Source: CAG-791 sp000431495 (GTDB lineage: Bacteria; Bacillota; Clostridia; Lachnospirales; Lachnospiraceae). Taken from it: a stretch of 24,142 nt of DNA. The stretch lies in the NCBI GenBank assembly GCA_052117605.1, contig JBQKIT010000026.1; one strand, written 5' to 3'. Under the pieces are notes generated by a model. That model was not told the DNA's origin, ran no database searches, and saw nothing but the letters and a program-made list of their open reading frames with translations. Both the position numbers and the translations under genes were made by a program. Positions 14,176 to 22,404 of this stretch are shown here, piece after piece (positions within the stretch are counted from its first letter, which is position 1; the number at the start of each line of letters is the position of its first letter).

Positions 14176-15053
14176 AACAGAAATTAAAGCTTCGAACCAA
14201 GGATGTACTTCTGATTCTGATCGGAAGTACAGTGACCTCCATTGCAACCAAATACTTCTTCGACCCCGCCGGCCTTGTCACCGGCGGTGTTTCCGGTCTG
14301 GCCATCATCATCAAGTATCTCACCGGAGAGTACTCTTCCCTGCAAATCCCTCTGTGGGTGTCCAACCTTCTGGTGAACATTCCGATCTTCCTGTTTGCCT
14401 GGAAGACGGAGGGCTTCCGCAGCATTATGCGCACCGGCCTCTCCTGGCTGATCATTACCGCGGAGCTTGCAATTTTCCCGGAGTACGATCTGATCTCCGG
14501 AAACCTGCTTCTTGTTTCCGTCTACGGCGGCATCTGCTTCGGCATCGGAACCGGCCTTCTTCTGATGGCCCGTGCAACCTCCGGCGGCACCGACATGCTG
14601 GGGAACACACTTCACCGCTACGTCCGTCAGTACAGTGTCGGCCGGCTCATACAGGTCCTGGACGGCATTGTCGTGATTCTCGGTGCCGTGGTCTTCAATG
14701 TTGAGCACACTTTGTATGCCTTGATTTCTGTCTACATCATGGGTAAAATCACGGACTGGATTCTCACGCAGGGCCGCACCGCCAAATGCGCCATGATCAT
14801 CTCCGACTGCTCCGATGAAATTGCCCGAAGCATTCTGGATGATCTGAGCCGCGGCGTCACCAGCGTTTCCGGTACCGGAATGTATTCCGGCAGCTCCCGG
14901 AAGATCCTGATCTGCATCTGCAGCAACAAGGATATCGTAGAAATCAAGGACATTGTAAAGCAGTACGACCCCAAGGCCTTTTTCGTCATTCACGACGTTA
15001 CGGAAGCCATGGGAGAGGGTTTTGTCGAGAACGTAGAAAAGTGGACACAATGA
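14172..15053 (+). CDS. YitT family membrane protein with DUF2179 domain
   Basis: A 293-residue protein of the YitT family (YitT_membrane plus DUF2179). The N-terminal 205 residues carry about five or six hydrophobic segments, with family stretches FFDPAGLVTGGVSGLAIIIK and GTGLLLMARATSGGTDMLG. The C-terminal soluble domain (about 215-285) is DUF2179, with VTSVSGTGMYSGSSRKILIC and YDPKAFFVIHDVTEAMGEGF. The function of the family is not established; a transport role is often assumed. It begins at the ATGA overlap with the AlaX-type gene, with AAAGGA eight bases upstream, so the two are translated together. No domain links it to tRNA editing, so the pairing may only be operon sharing. Confidence 0.93.
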   Translation: MKQKLKLRTKDVLLILIGSTVTSIATKYFFDPAGLVTGGVSGLAIIIKYLTGEYSSLQIPLWVSNLLVNIPIFLFAWKTEGFRSIMRTGLSWLIITAELAIFPEYDLISGNLLLVSVYGGICFGIGTGLLLMARATSGGTDMLGNTLHRYVRQYSVGRLIQVLDGIVVILGAVVFNVEHTLYALISVYIMGKITDWILTQGRTAKCAMIISDCSDEIARSILDDLSRGVTSVSGTGMYSGSSRKILICICSNKDIVEIKDIVKQYDPKAFFVIHDVTEAMGEGFVENVEKWTQ

Positions 15054-15064
15054 TCCGGTATTGA

Positions 15065-15110
15065 CCGGAGGAATATCACACAGAAACCGGCCCCGGCCGG
15101 AGGAATCACA
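15065..15110 (+). repeat. Imperfect direct repeat containing two ribosome-site-like modules, with GC hairpin
   Basis: CCGGAGGAATATCACA (15065-15080) and CCGGAGGAATCACA (15097-15110) differ by a two-base gap. Between them CCGGCC and GGCCGG (15087-15100) can form a tight stem. A third GGAGG at 15111-15115 is the actual ribosome site of the next gene. The upstream copies look like duplicated ribosome sites with no start codon. Confidence 0.55.
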
Positions 15111-15122
15111 GGAGGCATGACA

Positions 15123-16595
15123 ATGACATCAGCAGAAATCGGTTTTGATTCGAAGCGCTATCTGGAGCTCCAGTCCGCGCACATCAAGGAACGCATGTCC
15201 CATTTCGGGAAGCTCTATCTGGAATTCGGCGGCAAGCTGTTCGATGACTACCACGCATCCCGGGTTCTTCCCGGCTTTGCCCCTGACATCAAGCTCCAAA
15301 TGCTGGAGCAGCTGAAGGACAAGGCGGAAATCGTTATTGTCATCGGTGCAGATGCCATCGAACAGAACAAGATTCGCGGCGATCTCGGCATCACCTACGA
15401 CGATGACGCTCTCCGTCTGAAGAAAGCCCTCGAGGACCGCGGCTTCTATGTCAGCAGCATCGTGATCACCAAATATACCGGGCAGCCCGCTGCAGATCAC
15501 TTCCGCCAGCGCCTCGAACAGCTTGGCATCCGCTGCTATCTTCACTATGTGATTGAGGGATATCCCTCCAACATTCCTCTGATTCTCAGCAGCGACGGCT
15601 ATGGGCGCAACCAGTACATTGAGACCACCCGCGAGCTCGTTGTCGTCACTGCCCCCGGCCCCGGCTCCGGCAAGATGGCAACCTGCCTGTCTCAGGTTTA
15701 TCAGGAGCATCAGCGCGGCGTGAAGGCCGGCTATGCGAAGTTTGAAACCTTCCCGATCTGGAATCTTCCGCTCAAGCACCCTGTCAACCTTGCCTATGAG
15801 GCAGCGACGGCAGATCTTGCGGATGTCAACATGATCGATCCGTTCCACCTGGAGGCATACGGAAAGACGACCGTCAATTACAACCGCGATGTCGAAATCT
15901 TTCCGGTTCTCCAGCAGATCTTCCAGGGTATCATGAACGAATGCCCGTACAAGTCTCCGACCGACATGGGCGTCAACATGGCCGGCTTTGCCATCTGCAA
16001 TGACGATGCCTGCCGCCGGGCCTCCCAGCAGGAGATCATCCGCCGCTATTACGCGAGCGCCGTCAATGTCCGCAAGGGCCTTGCCGGACAGGAAGAGCTT
16101 TACAAGCAGGAGCTTCTGCTCAAGCAGGCAGGCGTCACGCCCATGGACCGTCCGGCAGCCGTAGAAGCCCAAAAGCGTGCAGAAGAAACCGGTCTTCCCG
16201 CTGCCGCAATTGAAATGGAGGACGGTACCATCGTCACCGGAAAGACCGGAGATCTTCTCGGTGCCTCCGCTGCCGCGATTATGAATGTCCTGAAGGCATA
16301 CGCCGGCATTCCGCACGAGGAGAAGCTCGTCTCCGCGGAATCCATTGCTCCGATCCAGCAGCTGAAGACCGTCTACCTCGGAGGCCACAATCCGCGCCTG
16401 CACACCGATGAGCTTCTCATTGCGCTCTCCATCAGCGCCGCAACCAATCCGCATGCGAAGCTCGCCATGGAGCAGCTTCCCCGCCTCCGCGGCAACGAAG
16501 TTCACTCCTCCGTCATCCTCTCGGATGTCGACGAGACCTTCTTCCGCCGCCTCGGCATGCACCTTACCTGCACGCCGGTATACGAGAAGCAGTAA
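15123..16595 (+). CDS. DUF1846 family protein
   Basis: A cytoplasmic protein of 490 residues in the DUF1846 (COG4868) family, at full family length. Characteristic stretches are MSHFGKLYLEFGGKLFDDYH near the N-terminus, IVIVIGADAIEQNKIRGDLG and VVVTAPGPGSGKMATCLSQ. The last resembles a P-loop (PGPGSGK, about residues 178-184) and suggests nucleotide or phosphate binding, although the family has no agreed biochemical role. The C-terminal third is Ala-rich and includes LSISAATNPHAKLAMEQLP. I chose the ATG at 15123 because GGAGG lies seven bases upstream; an ATG two codons earlier is only one base from that ribosome site. It follows the YitT gene by 69 bases on the same strand and ends at a strong terminator. 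Confidence 0.93.
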   Translation: MTSAEIGFDSKRYLELQSAHIKERMSHFGKLYLEFGGKLFDDYHASRVLPGFAPDIKLQMLEQLKDKAEIVIVIGADAIEQNKIRGDLGITYDDDALRLKKALEDRGFYVSSIVITKYTGQPAADHFRQRLEQLGIRCYLHYVIEGYPSNIPLILSSDGYGRNQYIETTRELVVVTAPGPGSGKMATCLSQVYQEHQRGVKAGYAKFETFPIWNLPLKHPVNLAYEAATADLADVNMIDPFHLEAYGKTTVNYNRDVEIFPVLQQIFQGIMNECPYKSPTDMGVNMAGFAICNDDACRRASQQEIIRRYYASAVNVRKGLAGQEELYKQELLLKQAGVTPMDRPAAVEAQKRAEETGLPAAAIEMEDGTIVTGKTGDLLGASAAAIMNVLKAYAGIPHEEKLVSAESIAPIQQLKTVYLGGHNPRLHTDELLIALSISAATNPHAKLAMEQLPRLRGNEVHSSVILSDVDETFFRRLGMHLTCTPVYEKQ

Positions 16596-16601
16596 ATAAA
16601 G

Positions 16602-16642
16602 CAGTGCCCCCGCAGACATAAGTCTGCGGGGGCACTGTTTTT
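16602..16642. terminator. Strong shared terminator of convergent genes
   Basis: CAGTGCCCCCGCAGAC and GTCTGCGGGGGCACTG form a perfect 16-bp stem around an ATAA loop, followed by TTTTT. It starts seven bases after the DUF1846 stop codon. In the opposite direction the same stem, followed by CTTTATTTAC, lies about 30 bases after the stop of the minus-strand signalling gene, so it probably serves both. Confidence 0.9.
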
Positions 16643-16667
16643 GAGATGTGTACCCGTTTGTCCCGCT

Positions 16668-19409
16668 TTATGCATCCTTTGTTTCCGACATCGCCAGATA
16701 CTCGTACGTCGGACGAAAATCTCCGCTTCCTTCCTGCTTCTCATACTGTTCAAAGATACGTTCCATAATATTCGGAATCTGTGTTTCAACCGGCTGAAAC
16801 AGAATCACCAGATACTGCATGGCGCTGTAGCGCGTGCAGACATCCACCTGCCGGATATGCTTCTGAATCACCTCTCCCATCAGCGAAAGCGCCTGTTCGA
16901 TCGACTCAATCCCAGGCAAAGTCTCTGCATCGATTTCCATCGTAACCATGACCAGATAACACTTCCACCGGTTGCGGATGACCAGCTGATGAATGTATTC
17001 ATACTGTCTTGTGAAATCACGATAATTCAGATCCAGTGCCCCTGTATAGCTTCCGCTCGTCTGAAGCGACTGTGCGATCTGCTTCAGATCCTTCCCGCCG
17101 GAGGAAGCCCCGGAAATTAACTCCGTGATTTCGTGATAGAAGCAGAACTGATTCTTTCCGTTCTGCTTGACGTAATAGAGGGTCTTATCCGCTCTGGAAT
17201 AACAATCCGGAAACGTCTCGTCTCTGGTACACATGCAGAGTCCCGCAGAAATCGCTGCAAAGTGAATTTCCGGATCGTTTTCAGTGATATCATGGAACCG
17301 CCCGAATAATGTTTCCATCACTTCTGCCGCACCCGCAGGCTCATTTTCCGGCAGGAACAGCAGAAACTCATCGCCGCCAAGCCGGCAGGCAACTCCCCCT
17401 GATGACGCGCGGAGCAAAAGCGCGCCAAGCTTCTGCAGTGCCTTGTCACCAGCCTTATGTCCATAGACATCATTGATCTTCTTGAGATTGTCCATGTCAA
17501 GGAAAGCAAGACATCCGTCTGTTTTCTGCATGGCGCCCGCAATCAGCTGTTCTCCGAGACTTCGCGCCGGAAGCCCCGTCAGCAGATCATAGCTTCTGGT
17601 TTCTTCCTGCTCCTTCAGCGTAATGACAACATCCGATATAAACTTATTGACTGTGCGCTCACTGTCCACCGGCAGATCGTATGCGGCATCCTTCGGCGTC
17701 TCCTCAGGTACCAGTCTGCCGTCCTCCAGAAGGCGAAGGCATGCTTCCGCCGCCTGCGGATCAAACTGGCTTCCTGCATTTCGCCGGATTTCATCCTGAA
17801 TCGTCTCCGGAGGAAGCGCGTTCCGGTAAATACGCCTCGAATTCATCGCATCAAAGCTGTCCGCTACGGCCACAATTCGTGCATAAGCCGGGATTTCCTC
17901 TCCCGCCAGACCATCCGGATACCCCGTTCCGTCATAACGCTCATGATGACTTCTTGTCACCTCCTGCAGATGAGGAATCATCGTAATATCCTTCAGAATA
18001 TCCTCCGGGATCCCGATTTTTCCGATGTCATGCAGGTACGCACAGTTCTTCAGATTTCGAATTTCCTCCGAAGGCCAGTCCAGCTCCGCTGCGATCTTCG
18101 CCGCATACTCTGCCACTCTCTCCGAATGGCCGCGGCTGTATTCATCCTTAGATTCAATCGTTGCAGACAGGGCCTGCATCATCCGGAGCGTCATTGCTTC
18201 ATTCTGCTCCTGCTCTTTCTCAAGCTCCTTCTGCTGTCTTTCCGCTTCCATATGCTGGATTCGACGAATCGTCCGAATGGTATTCACGAGCAGCAGAAGG
18301 ATCATTCCGGCACCGACAAAAAGCCCTGAAACCATGTTGGAAAGATATACCGTGGCGGCCTCTATGCCCACACAGAACATAACAAGCAGCAGCCCCAGGA
18401 AAATAAGAATATCCGAGCGATATCTGCTGGTGCGGACATACCGGAAGAGATGAATCAGAATCATTCCAAAGATGACCCCGAGAATTGCCTGTCCGATCGG
18501 GAGCGTTTCGATATAATCCAGAATACCGGTGAGGTGAAGAAGAGAATTGATGATAAAATCGGCAAGGACAATGACGCAGAGAATCTGATACAGGTGACGA
18601 TGGCGTCCATTCTGTATGCTGTCCGCATAGAACAGAAGCGGAAGCGGGCAGAGCATGATCATGACAAAGCACAGGGCTGCAAGCGCAGAGGCATTGGGAA
18701 CGAGGATCTGTCGGATCTTGGATTCTCCGAGCATCCATACCGATCCCATGAGCATGCTCCAGCCAAAATACTCCATGTCAAAGGTCGTGTGATAAATGAT
18801 TCGCAGCGTGATGCTGAACAAAATGGTGGTGATTGCGGCAAACAGAATAAAGAAGGCAATATACGTCGATACGCCATATTCATTGTAGATGGTTTCCCAG
18901 ATCGCGGCCGGATTGCCGCAGTAGATTGGATTGACCACGCCGGAATAGTTGGCGGTGTAGGTCGTAAGCTCAATGCGAAGCTCCTTCCCGGCGTCCTGAT
19001 AAGAGGTAGGGCAAAAGACATACCGGCTGGCGGAATTCTTTCCCGCAAGCCTCGTGTCCTTCGTGCAGTACTGCTCCCGAAGCTCACCATCAACATAAAA
19101 GGCTACGTCCTGCAGTGAGGAGCGAATGGCAACAGCGGTGTCCTCATAATCCTCCGGGAGCGTCATGGTAAGAACCATCGTCTGCCCGGCCGGCACGTCA
19201 TACTTGCCGGGCACCGGAATCTCTTCCTCTGTCCCATCCGGCTTCACCCAGGTCACGGAATCCTGCTCATGAAGCGATCCGAAATACGAGTCCGCCTTCC
19301 GCTCATTTGCACCGAAAAGCTGCATGAAAAGAAACCATCCGAGGATGGCTGTCATAAGAGCATAGAAAAGCACCTTCATAATCTGCAGCGCAGATTTTGT
19401 ACCGTTCAT
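16668..19409 (-). CDS. 7TM sensor with HD-GYP (internally deleted), GGDEF and degenerate GGDEF domains
   Basis: A 913-residue membrane signalling protein for cyclic di-GMP. Order: TM helix (about 12-32), extracytoplasmic beta-rich domain (35-178), seven-TM block of 7TMR-DISM type (about 181-378), coiled coil (380-412), HD-GYP domain (412-565), GGDEF domain (about 605-760) and a C-terminal domain (785-905). The GGDEF active site is intact (GGDEF at 678-682, FLDMDNLKKINDVYGH), but no RxxD inhibitory site precedes it. HD-GYP keeps His428, HD at 460-461 and HHERYDGTGYP, yet KIGIPEDILKDITMIP runs straight from the HD loop to the next helix; about 25-27 residues that normally hold KPxxLT and the HPxxG histidine are missing. 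The C-terminal domain resembles GGDEF but reads SAMQY at 862-866. Synthesis is likely, hydrolysis doubtful. A pilin remnant lies 41 bases upstream. Confidence 0.93.
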   Translation of the reverse strand: MNGTKSALQIMKVLFYALMTAILGWFLFMQLFGANERKADSYFGSLHEQDSVTWVKPDGTEEEIPVPGKYDVPAGQTMVLTMTLPEDYEDTAVAIRSSLQDVAFYVDGELREQYCTKDTRLAGKNSASRYVFCPTSYQDAGKELRIELTTYTANYSGVVNPIYCGNPAAIWETIYNEYGVSTYIAFFILFAAITTILFSITLRIIYHTTFDMEYFGWSMLMGSVWMLGESKIRQILVPNASALAALCFVMIMLCPLPLLFYADSIQNGRHRHLYQILCVIVLADFIINSLLHLTGILDYIETLPIGQAILGVIFGMILIHLFRYVRTSRYRSDILIFLGLLLVMFCVGIEAATVYLSNMVSGLFVGAGMILLLLVNTIRTIRRIQHMEAERQQKELEKEQEQNEAMTLRMMQALSATIESKDEYSRGHSERVAEYAAKIAAELDWPSEEIRNLKNCAYLHDIGKIGIPEDILKDITMIPHLQEVTRSHHERYDGTGYPDGLAGEEIPAYARIVAVADSFDAMNSRRIYRNALPPETIQDEIRRNAGSQFDPQAAEACLRLLEDGRLVPEETPKDAAYDLPVDSERTVNKFISDVVITLKEQEETRSYDLLTGLPARSLGEQLIAGAMQKTDGCLAFLDMDNLKKINDVYGHKAGDKALQKLGALLLRASSGGVACRLGGDEFLLFLPENEPAGAAEVMETLFGRFHDITENDPEIHFAAISAGLCMCTRDETFPDCYSRADKTLYYVKQNGKNQFCFYHEITELISGASSGGKDLKQIAQSLQTSGSYTGALDLNYRDFTRQYEYIHQLVIRNRWKCYLVMVTMEIDAETLPGIESIEQALSLMGEVIQKHIRQVDVCTRYSAMQYLVILFQPVETQIPNIMERIFEQYEKQEGSGDFRPTYEYLAMSETKDA

Positions 19410-19450
19410 GGTGACATTTTCCTTTCCAGCTGTGCCGAAGGCTTCTGTAA

Positions 19451-19687
19451 TTACTTGGGCAAGGTATCTTTATAGTTGGAGTACTTCTCCTCTGTCGTCA
19501 GGAGCTTCGCATAAGCGGCACGAACATTGGAAAGATCTGTCGCCTCACGGCTTTTCTCCGTCTGAGAGGCAAAAACCGGAATCGATATTGCAACCAGAAC
19601 ACCGATGATGGCGACTGTAATCAGAAGCTCCACCAGAGTAAAGCCTATTTTCCGGACTGCTACTCCCGGTATTTCCCCATCATTTTC
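19451..19687 (-). pseudogene. Type IV pilin-like remnant without start codon
   Basis: The open stretch encodes KIGFTLVELLITVAIIGVL, a class III/prepilin cleavage site (Gly before Phe, Glu at +5) and hydrophobic helix, then IPVFASQTEKSREATDLSNV as in clostridial pilins, and stops after only about 60 further residues, shorter than usual. No ATG, GTG or TTG exists between the in-frame stop at 19690-19688 and the GTG at 19633, which lies inside the mature helix and would remove the cleavage site. The leader coincides with the stop codon of the TIM-barrel gene (19660-19662), as if a deletion had fused the two. It is therefore probably a beheaded pilin or pseudopilin gene. A rare start such as ATA cannot be excluded. 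Confidence 0.7.
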
Positions 19688-20328
19688 TTAAACAGCTCCG
19701 CCGTGCTCGGCGGGGTGTATGTGACGGCATTGGCACCGGCCGCAATGGTTGCGGCAATGGTCTCTTCCGTCTGTCCCCCGGTAGCAATGATCGGCACCTC
19801 CGGAAAGCCTTCCCGGATCTTCCGAACCACCTGCGGCGTCTGCGCCGCACAGGCTACGTTCAGAATCGATGCACCGTTCTGCAGTCGTCCTGCAATGTCC
19901 GCATCCTCCTTGGTCACCGTGATAATCACCGGAATGTCCACTGCCAGTGCCACTGCCCGCAGATTCAGATTCGTGATCGGCGCATTGAGCACAACGCCCA
20001 TCGCCCCCTGACATTCCACATCCTTTGCAAGACCCACGGTCCGAAGGCCGTGGGTCGTTCCTCCGCCAACACCGCAGAATACCGGAATGTAGGATGCCTT
20101 GATAAGGGCATCGCTGATTGCCTGCTGCGGCGTAAACGGGTATACCGCAAACACCGCATCTGCATCGCAGTTGCGGATAATGGCAAGATCTGTTGTAAAA
20201 ACAAAGCTCTTGATGCAGCGCCCGTTGATGACAATACCAGTCGCATCGTAAACCGTCTCCGGCATTCGCAGAATATTATGCCGGAGCTGGCCATCTACCC
20301 TTGGAGCGAATCTCTTCTCATCCGTCAT
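19660..20328 (-). CDS. TIM-barrel protein, family often labelled 'hydrolase', function unknown
   Basis: A 222-residue protein with the alternating pattern of a TIM barrel. Recognisable parts are RHNILRMPETVYDATGI at the N-terminus, a loop FCGVGGGTTHGLR, strands VDIPVIITVTKEDADIAGR and VPIIATGGQTEETIAATIAA, and the end AVTYTPPSTAELFKKMMGKY. The last two resemble the phosphate-binding loops of ribulose-phosphate-type barrels, so a phosphorylated small molecule is a reasonable guess for the ligand. From memory, near-identical proteins are widespread in Clostridia and annotated only as 'hydrolase'. The ATG at 20328 has GGAGG eight bases upstream; an in-frame ATG at 20343 has a poorer site. It follows the DUF6935-like gene by 78 bases and its stop codon overlaps the pilin remnant. 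Confidence 0.85.
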   Translation of the reverse strand: MTDEKRFAPRVDGQLRHNILRMPETVYDATGIVINGRCIKSFVFTTDLAIIRNCDADAVFAVYPFTPQQAISDALIKASYIPVFCGVGGGTTHGLRTVGLAKDVECQGAMGVVLNAPITNLNLRAVALAVDIPVIITVTKEDADIAGRLQNGASILNVACAAQTPQVVRKIREGFPEVPIIATGGQTEETIAATIAAGANAVTYTPPSTAELFKKMMGKYRE

Positions 20329-20406
20329 TTCTGCATCCTCCATCCGATTTCTTCCGTTCCGGTCTCCCGGCTGCCGGCGCTTCTGTCCCCCGAGATACCG
20401 CTGCCT

Positions 20407-20904
20407 TTATGCCCACGGATCCGCCGACTTCGGAATCCGGATTCCAGTCAGAAGCTGCTGCTCCCATAAGAACCACTGTCTGGTGGAGGGCTTATTCCGC
20501 AGCTTTAACGGTCTCGGACTGTCTGCACCGCTGCAGGCCACATACAAGGTCAGATACCCTTCTCCAAACTGGCTGCGGCTGGAGGCATTCTCAGAGATCG
20601 AGACCCGATAGGGCAGCTTCGGAGCGTAGTTATTCTCCGGCGTGGCGCCTGCAAAATAGGACCGCATCAGATATTCTTTTCCGCGAAAGCGGTCTTTGAT
20701 AAACTGCTTGTCCATCCCGTTCAACGGTCTTGGCCCGCGCAGAAAATCCAGCATCTTCTCTGTCTCCGCCGGATTCTCCGGATACAGCGCCAGTACCGCC
20801 ACCGTCAGAGCAGCCACCTCTTCCGGGTTGGTCAGCCCTGCCTGCGGCATTGCCTTTAATTCATCCAGTGTCTTCGGTAGTTTGTCCATCCTGATCTCGC
20901 TCAT
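20407..20904 (-). CDS. DUF6935-like protein of unknown function
   Basis: A small soluble protein of 165 residues. It starts MSEIRMDKLPKTLDELKAMP and contains EEVAALTVAVLALYPEN, FLRGPRPLNGMDKQFIKDRF, GATPENNYAP and CSGADSPRPLKLRNKPS, ending WFLWEQQLLTGIRIPKSADP. From memory this pattern belongs to a Firmicutes family listed as DUF6935; no activity is known. No signal peptide or membrane segment is visible. The ATG at 20904 has a perfect AGGAGG six bases upstream. It sits 38 bases after the M20 peptidase gene on the same strand, in the middle of an apparent operon, but its sequence gives no hint of a shared role. Confidence 0.82.
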   Translation of the reverse strand: MSEIRMDKLPKTLDELKAMPQAGLTNPEEVAALTVAVLALYPENPAETEKMLDFLRGPRPLNGMDKQFIKDRFRGKEYLMRSYFAGATPENNYAPKLPYRVSISENASSRSQFGEGYLTLYVACSGADSPRPLKLRNKPSTRQWFLWEQQLLTGIRIPKSADPWA

Positions 20905-20942
20905 CTCGTACCTCCTTTTCTCAGTTTTTTCTGCTTCATCCT

Positions 20943-22391
20943 TCAAGCATTTGCTTTGATCAGATTCTTATAAAAATCCACGCAGCCCGGCAGGCAGTTT
21001 GTCTCGATATTCTCATTCAATCCGTGCATGCCCTTCATCTGCTCCGGGCCGTAGATAACCGGGGCGAAGCGTACGACATTGTCGCAGATTTCCTCATAAT
21101 TTCTGGCGTCTGTCGCTCCGGTCATGACATAGGGGCTTCCCGCACAGTCAGGGAACGTCTGTGCAATGACGTTCTGTACCAGTCCAAATGCCTCTCCGTG
21201 AATATCTGTGGACCGGGAATAATCCGTAGCCGACAGAACCTCCATCTGCAGATTGTATTTCTCTGCTTTTTTCCGGATAACGGAAAGGCTCTCCTCCATG
21301 CCCTGATGTGGGATGAATCGCATATTGGCCGCAAGTGTCGCCTCCTGGGGAATCACGTTGCAGGCATCAGACCCTTTCTGCATCGTGAAGGCGATCGTTG
21401 TCTGCAGCATGGCGCCGCCCTGCGCGGAGATGGACGGCATTGCCTTGACAAGGATCGGCTTAAAGAGCCACAGATTCCCGAATACCAGCTTCATGCCGAA
21501 ATTCGCATAAGGTGCAAGGGTCTCAAACATAGCCTGAACCTGGGGAAGCATTTTTCTCCGGAAGGGCGTGTGTGTTTCCACATCGGTGACAAACCCGGCC
21601 AGTCTGGCAATCGGCGTTCCCCGGGTCGGAGCTGACGCATGACCGCCATTGCTTCTGGCTGTGAACTTCACGTCTGCCTTTCCTTTCTCAAAGACACCGA
21701 CCATCGCAAAATTTCCCTTGATTCCTCCGATCGGATTCGTGATGATGCCGCCGCCTTCATCGCAGACCAGATATGGTCTTACGCCTCGCCGTTTCATCTC
21801 TGCGACAAGCTTCGGACATCCGTCTCCTGCCCACTCCTCTGTGCAGGAGGAAGATAGATATACATCGTTTTCCGGCAGGTAGCCTTCTGCCAGAAGTTCC
21901 TCACATGCCTGAAAAAATCCCATGACCGAACATTTTGTGTCGGAGGCACCGCGTCCCCAGACCTTTCCCTCCGCAATATCTCCCGAAAAGGGCGCATGCT
22001 TCCATGTTCCCTCTGCGGGAACCACATCCTGGTGACTCATCAGGACCAGCGGCTTTTCCTGTTTCTTTCCTTTCCAGTAAATCAGAAGATTACCGTCAAT
22101 GTCCGTCACCTCCAGTTCCTGAAAGACACGGGGAAACAGTTCCTTCAGAACATCGTGAAAGCCTTCAAATTTTGGAACATCGTGCTCCCCCGGATAAGAA
22201 ACCGTCTCATACCGAATCATTTTGGACAGTTTTTCCGCATACCGTTTCTCCCTCTCCGGGTCCGACTGTGCCACGTACGTCGATTTCTTTCCCGGCATCA
22301 GAAGTGTGTGCAGGACGGCAATCAGAAGCAGTGCAAGGATAACCAGAAGCAGAAGGCCGATGATTTTCAATATAAGCATGAATATTCCCAT
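20943..22391 (-). CDS. M20 family metallopeptidase, membrane-anchored (PM20D1-like)
   Basis: A zinc-dependent peptidase or amidohydrolase of 482 residues. Residues about 4-33 form one hydrophobic helix, so the enzyme is probably anchored to the membrane; the side it faces is not clear from charges. The M20 catalytic set is complete: His120 and Asp122 in SHQDVVPAEGTW, the bridging Asp151 in GRGASDTKCSVMG, catalytic Glu185-Glu186 in SCTEEWAGDG, Asp211 in CDEGGG, His251 in SNGGHASAP of the lid domain, and the last ligand near His456 in MHGLNENIETN. The long form with an N-terminal helix matches carboxypeptidase S / PM20D1 relatives that cut or condense N-acyl amino acids and dipeptides. AGGAGG precedes the ATG at 22391. 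It follows two membrane-protein genes with a 13-base gap and may process what they import. Confidence 0.93.
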   Translation of the reverse strand: MGIFMLILKIIGLLLLVILALLLIAVLHTLLMPGKKSTYVAQSDPEREKRYAEKLSKMIRYETVSYPGEHDVPKFEGFHDVLKELFPRVFQELEVTDIDGNLLIYWKGKKQEKPLVLMSHQDVVPAEGTWKHAPFSGDIAEGKVWGRGASDTKCSVMGFFQACEELLAEGYLPENDVYLSSSCTEEWAGDGCPKLVAEMKRRGVRPYLVCDEGGGIITNPIGGIKGNFAMVGVFEKGKADVKFTARSNGGHASAPTRGTPIARLAGFVTDVETHTPFRRKMLPQVQAMFETLAPYANFGMKLVFGNLWLFKPILVKAMPSISAQGGAMLQTTIAFTMQKGSDACNVIPQEATLAANMRFIPHQGMEESLSVIRKKAEKYNLQMEVLSATDYSRSTDIHGEAFGLVQNVIAQTFPDCAGSPYVMTGATDARNYEEICDNVVRFAPVIYGPEQMKGMHGLNENIETNCLPGCVDFYKNLIKANA

Positions 22392-22404
22392 GTTTTCTCT
22401 CCTC

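Noticed and set aside
15129..16619. A minus-strand open frame of 496 codons
   Set aside because: It lies opposite the DUF1846 gene, has no ribosome site and crosses the shared terminator.
19451..19633. A normal 60-residue gene starting with GTG at 19633
   Set aside because: That GTG is the fourth residue of the mature pilin helix; using it would remove the prepilin cleavage site, so I call the region a remnant.
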